The translations under genes were made by a program, and so were the position numbers. DNA of 64,000 bases, from positions 1 to 64,000 of the forward strand of contig CAJOIH010000006.1 in NCBI GenBank assembly GCA_905234455.1, in the 5' to 3' direction. This DNA is from an uncultured Bacteroidales bacterium (GTDB lineage: Bacteria; Bacteroidota; Bacteroidia; Bacteroidales; F082). Positions within the stretch are counted from its first letter, which is position 1. Each line of letters starts with the position of its first letter. Positions 17,217 to 25,350 of the stretch are shown here, one piece after another. Below the pieces are notes generated by a model. The model worked only from the letters and a program-made list of their open reading frames with translations, was not told where the DNA came from and made no database searches.

Positions 17217-17693
17217 GAAATACCGTTCAGCGAACTTGTTGGCTCGGGTTTCTGTCCAGAACTTGCTGTGGTCGCCTTTGCCCATGGCGCTGAGTAGGCT
17301 GGGAAGGCCGATAACAAATAGGTAAAGCGGGCCGAAACGTTGGCTGTCGGCGGTGTGCCCAAACTCATGCATGCACAGCTGGTTGCTCAGCACCAGCCCT
17401 TTGTCGCCGTCGACCAGCCAGTGACCGTCCCAGAGATCCACGAAGGTACCCAGCGACACGCCCTTGCATCCCGTCGTATTGATGGTCTTGGTAGCGAATG
17501 TAATTCCGCCAAAAGTATCCACCCGGTCCACCTGCCCAACGACGGCTCGCGACATGGTAAAGAGCCATCCCACAAGGGTTTGGGGCAACTCCCATGTGAA
17601 CCTCGAGAGCAGCTGCCACACGCGACCCCAGAACGAACGCTTGGGATCGGTCAGGAAGAGTCCCCGGCAGATCAAAAGGATGTTTGATTTCAT
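17175..17693 (-). CDS. HEFGH-motif putative zinc metallopeptidase
   Basis: 172 residues from the ATG at 17693, one -7 box away. A longer frame through the antisense of the MATE gene is rejected. The zinc-site pattern MHEFGH (His109, Glu110, His113) is followed by a Glu in WTETRANKFAERYF (Glu148), the arrangement of gluzincin metallopeptidases with ETRAN as third ligand. A hydrophobic stretch LYLFVIGLPSLLSAM lies between. There is no export signal, but the N-terminal part has an amphipathic hydrophobic character. The family is not one I can name. The 3' end overlaps the phosphatase gene by 42 bases on the opposite strand. Confidence 0.7.
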   Translation of the reverse strand: MKSNILLICRGLFLTDPKRSFWGRVWQLLSRFTWELPQTLVGWLFTMSRAVVGQVDRVDTFGGITFATKTINTTGCKGVSLGTFVDLWDGHWLVDGDKGLVLSNQLCMHEFGHTADSQRFGPLYLFVIGLPSLLSAMGKGDHSKFWTETRANKFAERYFSKHFNIHWNKFLQ

Positions 17694-17697
17694 GGAG

Positions 17698-17722
17698 CAA
17701 AGATAATAAATTTGTACTTTTG
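17698..17722. promoter_or_regulatory. Divergent -7 boxes for two probably leaderless genes
   Basis: Minus strand TATCTTTG (17698-17705), 4 bases before the ATG at 17693. Plus strand TACTTTTG (17715-17722), 4 bases before the ATG at 17727. Transcription would begin at or next to each start codon. Confidence 0.65.
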
Positions 17723-17726
17723 CAGC

Positions 17727-19055
17727 ATGATTAAGACCTCCATCACCAACCGAGAGATCTGGCGGATCGCCTACCCCATCATGCTGGGCAACTTGGCGCA
17801 GACCGTCATCACGTTTACCGACACGGCGTTTTTGGGACATCTGGGCACCATCGAGCTCAGCGCCTCCATGATGGCCGGATTGTTTTACTATGTGTTCACC
17901 ACTCTGGCCATGGGCTTTGCCGTGGGCATCCAGATCTTCATCGCGCGGCGTTACGGCGAGGGCAACCTGAAGCAGATCGGCGTCATCTTCCAGCACGGAG
18001 CGCTCTTCGTGTTGCTGCTGGGCATCCTGCTGTTCGGCATCCTGATTTTCTTCAGCGACGGGCTGATGCGCAACATCATCGACTCCGACGGCATCTATGC
18101 CGCTGCCATGCAATACCTCAGGTACCGCCAGTTCGGTATCATCTTTGTGGTATTCAACTTTTTGTTCCGTTCGTTTTACGTGGGCATCAGCAACACCAAG
18201 GTCATCACCTACTCCACCCTGCTGATGGCGGTGGTCAACATCTTCTTCGACTGGTGTCTGATCTTCGGGCATTGCGGCCTGCCGGCGATGTGTGTCGGCG
18301 GTGCGGCCTTGGCTTCGCTCTTGGCTGAGATTGCCGCTTTCACCTTCTTCTGGATCTACACTTTCGTCACCATCCCCCACGAGGAGTACGGCCTGTTCCG
18401 CTGGCACAAGTTGCAGCCCAAGCTCATGGGTGACATCCTGAAGGTAGCCTCGCCTTGCATGATCCAGCGCTTGTTCTCGTTCGGCGCCTGGTTTGCCTTC
18501 TTCATCCTCATCGAGAAGATGGGTGAGGCCGCCATCGGCATCTCGTCGGTGGTCCGCAGCACCTATATGATACTGATCATCCCCGGCTTTGCCTTTGCGG
18601 CGACGGCCAACACCCTCACCAGCCGCATCATCGGCGAGGGCAAGAGCGATGAGGTGATGGCCATGCTGTGGAAGGTGGTGAAGAACGGCCTGCTCTGCTC
18701 GGCGGTGCTGGTCGTGGTCACCGGCATCATCCCGGAGCTCATCCTGCGCATCTACACCGACGACCTCAACCTGGCTGCCGCCGCGGTACCTTCGGTGTAT
18801 GTGGTGGGTGTGGCCACCCTGCTGGGTGCCATCGGCATGGTGTATTTCGAGGCCGTGTCGGGCACAGGCAACACCGCAGCCGCCATGGCCTTGGAATTTG
18901 GGGTGCTCATCGCCTACATCTTTTACGTCTTCCTGATGTCGAAGCACTCCACCATCGCCAGCGTGTGGACCGCCGAGTGGTTCTACAACATCGTCATGGG
19001 ATTCATCGCTTTCATGTACATCTGGAAAGCCGATTGGAGAAAAAAGAAGATCTAA
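17727..19055 (+). CDS. MATE family multidrug/organic cation efflux transporter
   Basis: 442 residues, twelve predicted membrane segments in two six-helix halves, as in the MATE family. The N-terminus REIWRIAYPIMLGNLAQTV and the first-helix region TDTAFLGHLG are typical, and the repeat-half counterpart is ASPCMIQRLFSFGAWFAFFI. This is an inner-membrane, Na+- or H+-driven exporter. The substrate is not predictable. Start at the ATG directly behind the -7 box. No regulator is adjacent. Confidence 0.95.
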   Translation: MIKTSITNREIWRIAYPIMLGNLAQTVITFTDTAFLGHLGTIELSASMMAGLFYYVFTTLAMGFAVGIQIFIARRYGEGNLKQIGVIFQHGALFVLLLGILLFGILIFFSDGLMRNIIDSDGIYAAAMQYLRYRQFGIIFVVFNFLFRSFYVGISNTKVITYSTLLMAVVNIFFDWCLIFGHCGLPAMCVGGAALASLLAEIAAFTFFWIYTFVTIPHEEYGLFRWHKLQPKLMGDILKVASPCMIQRLFSFGAWFAFFILIEKMGEAAIGISSVVRSTYMILIIPGFAFAATANTLTSRIIGEGKSDEVMAMLWKVVKNGLLCSAVLVVVTGIIPELILRIYTDDLNLAAAAVPSVYVVGVATLLGAIGMVYFEAVSGTGNTAAAMALEFGVLIAYIFYVFLMSKHSTIASVWTAEWFYNIVMGFIAFMYIWKADWRKKKI

Positions 19056-19067
19056 AGGATTTTTTAT

Positions 19068-19075
19068 TATCTTTG
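19068..19075 (+). promoter_or_regulatory. -7 box for the triple-AAA gene
   Basis: TATCTTTG, 20 bases before the ATG at 19096. Confidence 0.6.
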
Positions 19076-19095
19076 CCCCCAAAACGGCAAAGACT

Positions 19096-21984
19096 ATGAA
19101 CTGGAACAAAGTGCCGGCAGAAGAACTGCTGGATCAAATCAAAGACAAACCACTTGACGACCAAAACGACATCCTGCACGACTACATCCTTAACCGGCAC
19201 AAGCATCTGAGCACTATGCCGCTCAAGCTGTTGCCCTTGCTGGAGAAGATGTGCGAGATCAAAGAAGCGCTGCGCCAACAAGAAGACCAAGGCACCGAGG
19301 ACTATGAGAACTATGCCAACGACTGCGTCTTCCTCGGGCTATGGGCCGCCAAGATCTACCTCTACCAACTCGATGACGAGGCACACAGCCTCGAGCTGCT
19401 TGAGAAGGCCAAAGCGGTGTTCCAGACCCTCACCGGCAAATATCTCAAGGACAATTACAAGGACAACCGGGAGACCATCGACGAACTCACTGAAAAGCTC
19501 AACCAACAAAATCAAGAGACCCCCATGGAAAAAGAAACGGAAGCCACGATGCCCAAACCCTTTGAGGAATACCTGCAGCTGTTGGAGAAGAAGCGCGTAT
19601 TCAAGGAGGCCGTCAACGAAAACATAGGCCACACCCGCCATTACGGTTACCTGTTCACCGGCAACCGGGGCACGGGCAAGCGCTCGTCGGCCAAGAAGCT
19701 CTTTGAGGCTTTGAAGTCCATCGACCCCGAGGTGCAGCAATGGATTGAGATCCCCGCCGCGCAGCTGTTCGAGCCCAGCAACGGTTTTGCCAGCATCAAC
19801 GACACCCTCAGCGAGAACCGCAAGAGCATGATCTACATCAGCGACGCCGAGGACCTGAGCATGAAGGGGTTGCTGTCGCAGACCGGCATCGAGATCCTGG
19901 CCACCAAGCTCAAGACCGAGCCCACGGTGACCGTGGTGCTGTCGGGTCGCCGCGACGAGCTCACCCAGCTGGTCAACTCCTGCCAGTCGGCCAAGGACAT
20001 CTTCATCCACCAATTCCATTTCGACGACTTCAAGCCCGAGGTGCTGGTCGACATCGCCGCCAGCTATGCCCAGGAGCACGGCTACCGTTTCACCGAAGGC
20101 GCTTTGCATGAGCTCTTCAACTACTTCAGTTACGAGTACAAGATGCGTGGCAGCGAGTTCGGCAACATCCATCTGGTGCATCACACCATCGACGACGTGA
20201 TTTTGCCTTCCCTCATCCAGCGCATGGTGGAGGGCGAGCAGGTCAGTGGCGACAAGGAAGTGGCCACCATCATCACCACCGACGACATCCCGAAGGTGCG
20301 CCACCGCGATCCCAAGAAGGCCATCGAGCGGCTTGATTCGCTTGTCGGGCTGGAGAACATCAAGCAGAGCATTATGGCCCACGCCAGCCTGGTGAACCTC
20401 AACAAGCGGCGCATGGAGCTGGGACTCTTCAACCACCTGCCCCCGATGCACATGGTCTTCACCGGCAACCCCGGCACGGGCAAGACCACTGTGGCTGAGC
20501 TCATCGGCGAGATCTACTACGGCATGGGCGTGCTCTCGTCGGGCCATCTCGTGGAGGTCGACCGTTCCAAGCTGGTGGGCCAGTATATCGGCGACACCGA
20601 GAAGAACACCCTCAACGCCATCAAGAGCGCTGCCGGTGGCGTGCTGTTCATCGACGAGGCCTACAACCTGTTCACCAACGACCCCGACCGGAAGGACTAT
20701 GGCATCCGTGTCATCGAGACCCTGCTCACCTACCTCAGCATGGAGCAGACCAACATGATCGTCATCCTGGCTGGCTACACCATCGAGATGGAGAACCTCC
20801 TGCAGTCGAATCCCGGCCTGAAGTCGCGTTTCTCCTATATCTTCCACTTCAACGACTACACTCCCGAGCAGCTGATGAAGATCGGCGGGTTCGTGATGAA
20901 GAAGGAGCAGTACAAGATCACCCCCGAGGCCGAGAAGAAGCTCACCCAATACGTCATCAACGCTTACAGCAACAAGGACGAGCATTTCGGCAACGGTCGT
21001 TTCATCACCCGGTTGCTCACCACGAAGATCATCCCCAACGTGAGCGACCGCCTCTATAAGATGGATCCCAAGCGCATTACCGAGAAAGACCTGGTGACCA
21101 TCACCGAGGCCGACATCCCCGAGATCGAGGATCGCCAGAAGATGCTCTCCTGGGACAGCGCCATCATCGACGATGCCTTGGAGCAGCTCAACGAGCTTGC
21201 CGGGTTGGAGCATGTGAAGCAGGCCTTGAACGATTACGTAGTGATGTTACGTGCCCACTATGTCAACAAGACCCCGATGACCGGCAACCACATGACTTGG
21301 CATTTCCTGGGCAACACCGGCACTGGCAAGAGCACGGTGGCCGAGATCCTTTGCAGCATCATGCAAGGCGCGGGGTTGCTGCCCACCAACCATTTCGCCA
21401 CGTTGAACATCGAGGAGTTTGCCAACGCCCACAACCCCACTGTGATCATCGAGAAGGCCATGCTGAAAGCTGGCGACGGCATGTTGTTCCTCGACCTCGA
21501 CTCGCCCAACTACAAGAACTACAACATGGACTTCTTGCAGTTCTGGATTGAGGACAAGCGCAAGGAGCTCAACCTGAGCGTGGCGGTGGTCATCGCCCGC
21601 ACCAACGACGACGGCGATGCCGTGGCCCGCAACCTCATCCAGCACGGGGTGGTGCCCTCGAACCACATTTTGGTGTTCGACGACTTCAAGCCCGAGGAGC
21701 TGCAGGGCATCTTCTGTTACCTCTTGAAGAAACAGTTCGGCCTCGACATCACCCTTCACGCCAAGGAGGTCATCGACCGGTGCATCGAGCAGCTTTACCA
21801 GAACCGGCAGAACTTCGCCGTCAACGCCCGCACGATGCAGCTGTTGGCCAGCACGGTGGCCCAGATTGCCCAGCTCCGCATCTTCAGGGATGGGAAGAGC
21901 CAGCGCAGCACCGTCATCAAGGCTGACACTGACAAGTTGGAGTGGAGCGACAATTCGTTGCTGTACCGTCGCATCGGGTTCTAG
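19096..21984 (+). CDS. Triple-AAA ATPase of CbbX/SpoVK/EccA type
   Basis: 962 residues. An alpha-helical N-terminal region (1-150) precedes three AAA modules. Module 1 has a Walker A-like GNRGTGKRS (about 188) but no DEAx Walker B. Module 2 is canonical: GNPGTGKTT (about 456), FIDEAYN (about 517), then the KSRF arginine. Module 3 has GNTGTGKST (about 738), but its Walker B position reads FLDLDSPN, so it probably binds but does not hydrolyse ATP efficiently. The closest named architectures are CbbX (Rubisco activase), SpoVK and EccA of type VII secretion. The partner protein here is unknown. It has its own promoter and stands alone between the MATE gene and hemW. It is a distant paralogue of the ATPase at 38565-41033. 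Confidence 0.88.
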   Translation: MNWNKVPAEELLDQIKDKPLDDQNDILHDYILNRHKHLSTMPLKLLPLLEKMCEIKEALRQQEDQGTEDYENYANDCVFLGLWAAKIYLYQLDDEAHSLELLEKAKAVFQTLTGKYLKDNYKDNRETIDELTEKLNQQNQETPMEKETEATMPKPFEEYLQLLEKKRVFKEAVNENIGHTRHYGYLFTGNRGTGKRSSAKKLFEALKSIDPEVQQWIEIPAAQLFEPSNGFASINDTLSENRKSMIYISDAEDLSMKGLLSQTGIEILATKLKTEPTVTVVLSGRRDELTQLVNSCQSAKDIFIHQFHFDDFKPEVLVDIAASYAQEHGYRFTEGALHELFNYFSYEYKMRGSEFGNIHLVHHTIDDVILPSLIQRMVEGEQVSGDKEVATIITTDDIPKVRHRDPKKAIERLDSLVGLENIKQSIMAHASLVNLNKRRMELGLFNHLPPMHMVFTGNPGTGKTTVAELIGEIYYGMGVLSSGHLVEVDRSKLVGQYIGDTEKNTLNAIKSAAGGVLFIDEAYNLFTNDPDRKDYGIRVIETLLTYLSMEQTNMIVILAGYTIEMENLLQSNPGLKSRFSYIFHFNDYTPEQLMKIGGFVMKKEQYKITPEAEKKLTQYVINAYSNKDEHFGNGRFITRLLTTKIIPNVSDRLYKMDPKRITEKDLVTITEADIPEIEDRQKMLSWDSAIIDDALEQLNELAGLEHVKQALNDYVVMLRAHYVNKTPMTGNHMTWHFLGNTGTGKSTVAEILCSIMQGAGLLPTNHFATLNIEEFANAHNPTVIIEKAMLKAGDGMLFLDLDSPNYKNYNMDFLQFWIEDKRKELNLSVAVVIARTNDDGDAVARNLIQHGVVPSNHILVFDDFKPEELQGIFCYLLKKQFGLDITLHAKEVIDRCIEQLYQNRQNFAVNARTMQLLASTVAQIAQLRIFRDGKSQRSTVIKADTDKLEWSDNSLLYRRIGF

Positions 21985-21989
21985 AAGAT

Positions 21990-23111
21990 CTAGATGGAGG
22001 GTGCCATCAGGGAGGTGGCGATGGCATCGGCGAAGAGCATCTGTTCGTCGGTGAGGTAGAGGAATTCCCGTGTTTGGGAGAGTCGGCCTTGGGCGATGAG
22101 GGGTTGTGCTTGTCGTTCGCAGTAGGTCGAGAAGCGTTCGCCCATCTCACGTTTGATGTATTTCAGGTCGATGCCCCACATCGTACGGAGGCGGAGCATG
22201 ACGTATTCATCGTATTGCTGTTCGGCGGAGAGGGTTTCCTTTTCGGACGGCTCCCTGTTTTCCACATACCGCTCCAATGCATCCGCATTCCATTGTCGGG
22301 AGGCCCCGTCGTAGGAATGGGCGGAGGGTCCGAAGCCGGCGTAGGGGATGCCGAACCAGTAGCTGGCGTTGTGGCGGGAATGCCTACCCGGTTGGCAGAA
22401 GTTGGATATTTCGTAATGCAGGAAGCCGTTTTCGGCGGCGCGGTGGCAGAGGATTTCATAATCCCTCACGGCATCCTCTTCGTTGACGGGCAGCGCTTTC
22501 CCTTGCGCTATCTGCCTGGTGAGGATGGCGTTGGGTTCGAGGGTGAGGGCGTAGGCGGAGAGGTGGGGAACGTCCATCTCGAAGAAAAGGTCGAGGTTAC
22601 GGTTCCATTGCGAGGCGTCGGAGGTGGGCAGGCCGTAGATCAGGTCGAGGCTGATGTTGTTGAAGCCGGCGGCTTTGGCGAGGCCGACGCATTCACGGGC
22701 GTGTGCTGCGTTATGTTTGCGGCTAAGGTATTGAAGGTCGTTGTCGAAGAAGCTTTGGATGCCGATGCTGAGGCGGTTTACGCCGAGCTTGCGGAGGCCT
22801 TCTAGATAATCTAGAGAGAGCGTGTCGGGATTGGCTTCGAGGGTGATTTCCGCTTGGGGGTTGATTTCGAAGGTGGCGTGCAGTGTCTCCAAGATGGGTT
22901 GTAGCTCGTCGATGGAGAGTATGGACGGGGTGCCGCCGCCGAAGTAGACGGTGTCGATGGTTTCGCCGTGGAGGTAGTCTTTCCGTTGGATGATTTCCTG
23001 TTGGAGGGCATTCAAGAGCTCCTCCTTGCGCTTGAGCAAGGCGATGGAATAGAACCCGCAGTAGGCGCATTTGGAAAGGCAGAAGGGGATATGGATATAA
23101 ATACCCGACAT
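21990..23111 (-). CDS. hemW: Radical SAM heme chaperone HemW-like
   Basis: 373 residues. The radical-SAM cluster motif CLSKCAYC comes right after the start (YIHIPFC), followed by YFGGGTPS and the SAM-binding TLEANPDT, and RLSIGIQSF, as in HemW and the former oxygen-independent coproporphyrinogen oxidase-like proteins. The HNxxYW segment (HNASYW) marks HemW. Its role is heme handling or insertion in the cytoplasm. It lies downstream of the aquaporin gene with a repeat in between, so it may be co-transcribed with it. Confidence 0.93.
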   Translation of the reverse strand: MSGIYIHIPFCLSKCAYCGFYSIALLKRKEELLNALQQEIIQRKDYLHGETIDTVYFGGGTPSILSIDELQPILETLHATFEINPQAEITLEANPDTLSLDYLEGLRKLGVNRLSIGIQSFFDNDLQYLSRKHNAAHARECVGLAKAAGFNNISLDLIYGLPTSDASQWNRNLDLFFEMDVPHLSAYALTLEPNAILTRQIAQGKALPVNEEDAVRDYEILCHRAAENGFLHYEISNFCQPGRHSRHNASYWFGIPYAGFGPSAHSYDGASRQWNADALERYVENREPSEKETLSAEQQYDEYVMLRLRTMWGIDLKYIKREMGERFSTYCERQAQPLIAQGRLSQTREFLYLTDEQMLFADAIATSLMAPSI

Positions 23112-23117
23112 GGCAAA

Positions 23118-23202
23118 AAAGAAGTCAGGAGACAGAAGCCAGAAGTCAGAACATTTTCAAATCCCAACCTTCTGTCTTCCGTCTTCTGACTTCCGACTTC
23201 TA
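23118..23202. repeat. Dispersed GAAGTCAG/GAAGACAG repeat, inverted
   Basis: Same unit family and same head-to-head arrangement as 1441-1510: several GAAGTCAG, GAGACAGAAG units, a short AT-rich centre, then their complement. It fills the aquaporin-hemW gap. Confidence 0.7.
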
Positions 23203-23210
23203 ATTAAAAG

Positions 23211-23933
23211 TTACTTTTCTTCTTTCTTGCATTTGCAGCAGCCGCCGAGGCATTTGTAGCAAAGGCCGGCAAGGAGTGCGCCGACGAGCGGGGCCACGAT
23301 GAACAGCCAGAGCTGAGGCATGGCCAGCGGGTTCTCGGAGAAGATGGCAACGCCGAGTGAACGGGCGGGGTTCACGGAGGTGTTGGTCAGCGGGATGCTG
23401 ATGAGGTGGATGAGCACCAGGGTGAGACCGATGGCGAGGCCACCGAACTTGCCGTTGGCGTGGCGGTCGTCGGTGACGCCGAGGATGACCATCAGGAACA
23501 CGAAGGTCAGCAGGGCTTCAACGAGGAAGGCGCCCCACATGGAGGTCTGCAGATAGCCACCGGCAACGTCAGCGGCGCTGAAGAAGTCGCCATAGCCGTT
23601 GGCGGCGAAAGTGCCGAGGGTCATGTTGGCTGATTTGGCGATCACCATCAGCAGGCAGCCGGCGATGATACCACCGATGATCTGGGCGAGCCAGTACACC
23701 AGCATTTCCTTCAGGGTCATGCGGCCGTTAGCCCAGACGCCGAAGCTGACGGCAGGGTTCAGGTGAGCACCTGAGATGTGGCCGATGCCATAGGCCATAG
23801 CCACTACGGTGAGACCGAAGGCGATGGCTACGCCAAGGAAACCGACGTGTCCGAAGATTGCGGTACCGCAACCACCGAAAACAAGCACGAAAGTGCCGAA
23901 CAATTCAGCAAAGAATTTGTTACCCATTTTCAT
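23211..23933 (-). CDS. aqpZ: Aquaporin (AqpZ-like) with cysteine-rich tail
   Basis: 240 residues with six membrane helices and two half-helices carrying the NPA signatures (HLNPAVS and SVNPARS). A selectivity-filter Arg follows the second NPA. AqpZ-type channels conduct water across the inner membrane. The C-terminus is unusual: CYKCLGGCCKCKKEEK, five Cys within eleven residues, which could bind metal or be redox-active. The start could be 23933 or the Met two codons later. Confidence 0.93.
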   Translation of the reverse strand: MKMGNKFFAELFGTFVLVFGGCGTAIFGHVGFLGVAIAFGLTVVAMAYGIGHISGAHLNPAVSFGVWANGRMTLKEMLVYWLAQIIGGIIAGCLLMVIAKSANMTLGTFAANGYGDFFSAADVAGGYLQTSMWGAFLVEALLTFVFLMVILGVTDDRHANGKFGGLAIGLTLVLIHLISIPLTNTSVNPARSLGVAIFSENPLAMPQLWLFIVAPLVGALLAGLCYKCLGGCCKCKKEEK

Positions 23934-23976
23934 AATAAATAAGTTTTAATTGGTTAATAAATGACAAATCAAAGTG

Positions 23977-24004
23977 CAAACGTACAAAAAAAACATTACT
24001 TTTG
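23977..24004. promoter_or_regulatory. Divergent -7 boxes: aquaporin (minus) and efflux operon (plus)
   Basis: Minus strand TACGTTTG (23977-23984) and plus strand TACTTTTG (23997-24004). The plus-strand box ends 5 bases before the tolC ATG, so that mRNA may be leaderless. Confidence 0.6.
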
Positions 24005-24009
24005 CAATT

Positions 24010-25308
24010 ATGAAAAAAAATATCGTTTTCACTATCCTCCTGATGACCTCCTTTTCGATGATGGCACAGGAAAAGAACACCTACCACCAATTCACCCTTG
24101 AAGACTGCATCCGTTACGCTTTCGCCAACAGCTATGAACGCAAGTCGATGGAACTTACAGGCCAGTCGCTTGAAACCACTTACAAGCAATCGAAGATGCA
24201 ACGGCTGCCCAACCTGAGTGCTTCCTATGGGCAGAACATCTCCAACAACGAGAACGGCTGGTCCTCGTCGGGCAACGTGGGCGTAGGTACTTCTGTCACC
24301 ATCTATCAAGGCGGACAAATCAACAACACCATCGAGCAAAACCGCCTCAATCTGGAACGCAACGAGGTGCAGATGGAACGCTACGACAACCAGACGGTCT
24401 TGCAAATTCTGCAGAGTTTCCTCACCATCCTTGGCAACCAGGAACTGCTGAGTTACCAATATGAAGTGATGCACACCAGCAGCGAGCAGCTCAAGCAAGG
24501 ACAAGCCCGCTATCAGGCAGGGTCCATCCTCGAGAGCGACTTCCTGCTCTTGCAGGCCCAGTACTACAGCGACTCGAACAACGTGGTCGACACCCGAATC
24601 AACATCGAAAACAACCTCCTTGACATGAAGGTGCTGCTTTCTATGGATCCCACAGATAATCTGGACATCGTCACCCCCAACACCGAGAACCTCGACGCTT
24701 TGATGGAGAGCCTCCCTTCAGAGGATGAAGCCATCCAACTGGCTATGGAGACCATGCCCGACCTCAGGATGAGCGACTATGACGTGCGTATCGCCGAGAA
24801 GAGCGTCGACATGGCCAAGGGCAACTACCTGCCCTCCGTCTCCGCCAACGCCAACGTGGGAATGGGTGTGCTTTCCTTCGATGGCAACGGCATGAGGCAG
24901 TGGTACGGCAAACCCACCGAGTCGGCTGGCATCTCGGTGAACATCCCCATCTTCAGCCGTGGCAACACCACGGCCAATGTGAAGAAGAGCCAGATCTCAT
25001 TGGAACAAGCCCAACTTGACTACGAGCAGACCCAGTTGCAGACCCGACAGACCGTGGTGCAAGCCTACCGCAATGTGATTTCAGCTTACAATGCCTATAA
25101 AGTATCGGAGGTCCGGGTGAACGCCTACAGCAAGAGTTTCGCTGCCTACAACATGCAATTCCAATATGGCAGCATCACCACCGTGGAACTGCTTCAACAA
25201 CAGAACAATTTTCTTAATGTTTTAAATACATATATTCAAAATAAATATAGTCTTCTCATGAAGCGCAAGATTCTTGACGTTTATATAGGGAAGATGATTT
25301 CGTTATAG
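24010..25308 (+). CDS. tolC: TolC-family outer-membrane efflux protein
   Basis: 432 residues from the ATG at 24010, which opens a signal peptide ending SMMAQ. The two-repeat TolC layout is visible: FTLEDCIRYAFANSYE and later AIQLAMETMPDLRMSDYDVRIAEKS open the two helical halves, and RGNTTANVKKSQISLEQ is typical of the second repeat. It forms the trimeric outer-membrane channel of a tripartite pump whose adaptor, ATPase and permease follow in the same orientation. An in-frame extension upstream to 23974 is rejected as it spans the promoter. Confidence 0.93.
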   Translation: MKKNIVFTILLMTSFSMMAQEKNTYHQFTLEDCIRYAFANSYERKSMELTGQSLETTYKQSKMQRLPNLSASYGQNISNNENGWSSSGNVGVGTSVTIYQGGQINNTIEQNRLNLERNEVQMERYDNQTVLQILQSFLTILGNQELLSYQYEVMHTSSEQLKQGQARYQAGSILESDFLLLQAQYYSDSNNVVDTRINIENNLLDMKVLLSMDPTDNLDIVTPNTENLDALMESLPSEDEAIQLAMETMPDLRMSDYDVRIAEKSVDMAKGNYLPSVSANANVGMGVLSFDGNGMRQWYGKPTESAGISVNIPIFSRGNTTANVKKSQISLEQAQLDYEQTQLQTRQTVVQAYRNVISAYNAYKVSEVRVNAYSKSFAAYNMQFQYGSITTVELLQQQNNFLNVLNTYIQNKYSLLMKRKILDVYIGKMISL

Positions 25309-25334
25309 TTGAGAATTGAGAGTTGAGAGTTAAA
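25309..25334. repeat. Short GAGAGTT/GAGAATT low-complexity repeat
   Basis: Tandem units TTGAGAATTGAGAGTTGAGA just behind the tolC stop. Resembles the GGAGTTA arrays at 2413 and 52534. Confidence 0.5.
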
Positions 25335-25350
25335 AAATAATAGTAATATA

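Noticed and set aside
17694-19109. A long minus-strand frame that extends the HEFGH protein through the MATE and triple-AAA starts
   Set aside because: It is rich in His, Asp and Glu in the way antisense reads of GC-rich genes are. The true start is the ATG at 17693, next to a -7 box.
19339-21213. A 624-codon minus-strand frame inside the triple-AAA gene
   Set aside because: Its composition (Leu, Val, His, Glu repeats) mirrors the plus-strand AAA codons, and it has no domain pattern. The plus-strand protein has clear motifs.
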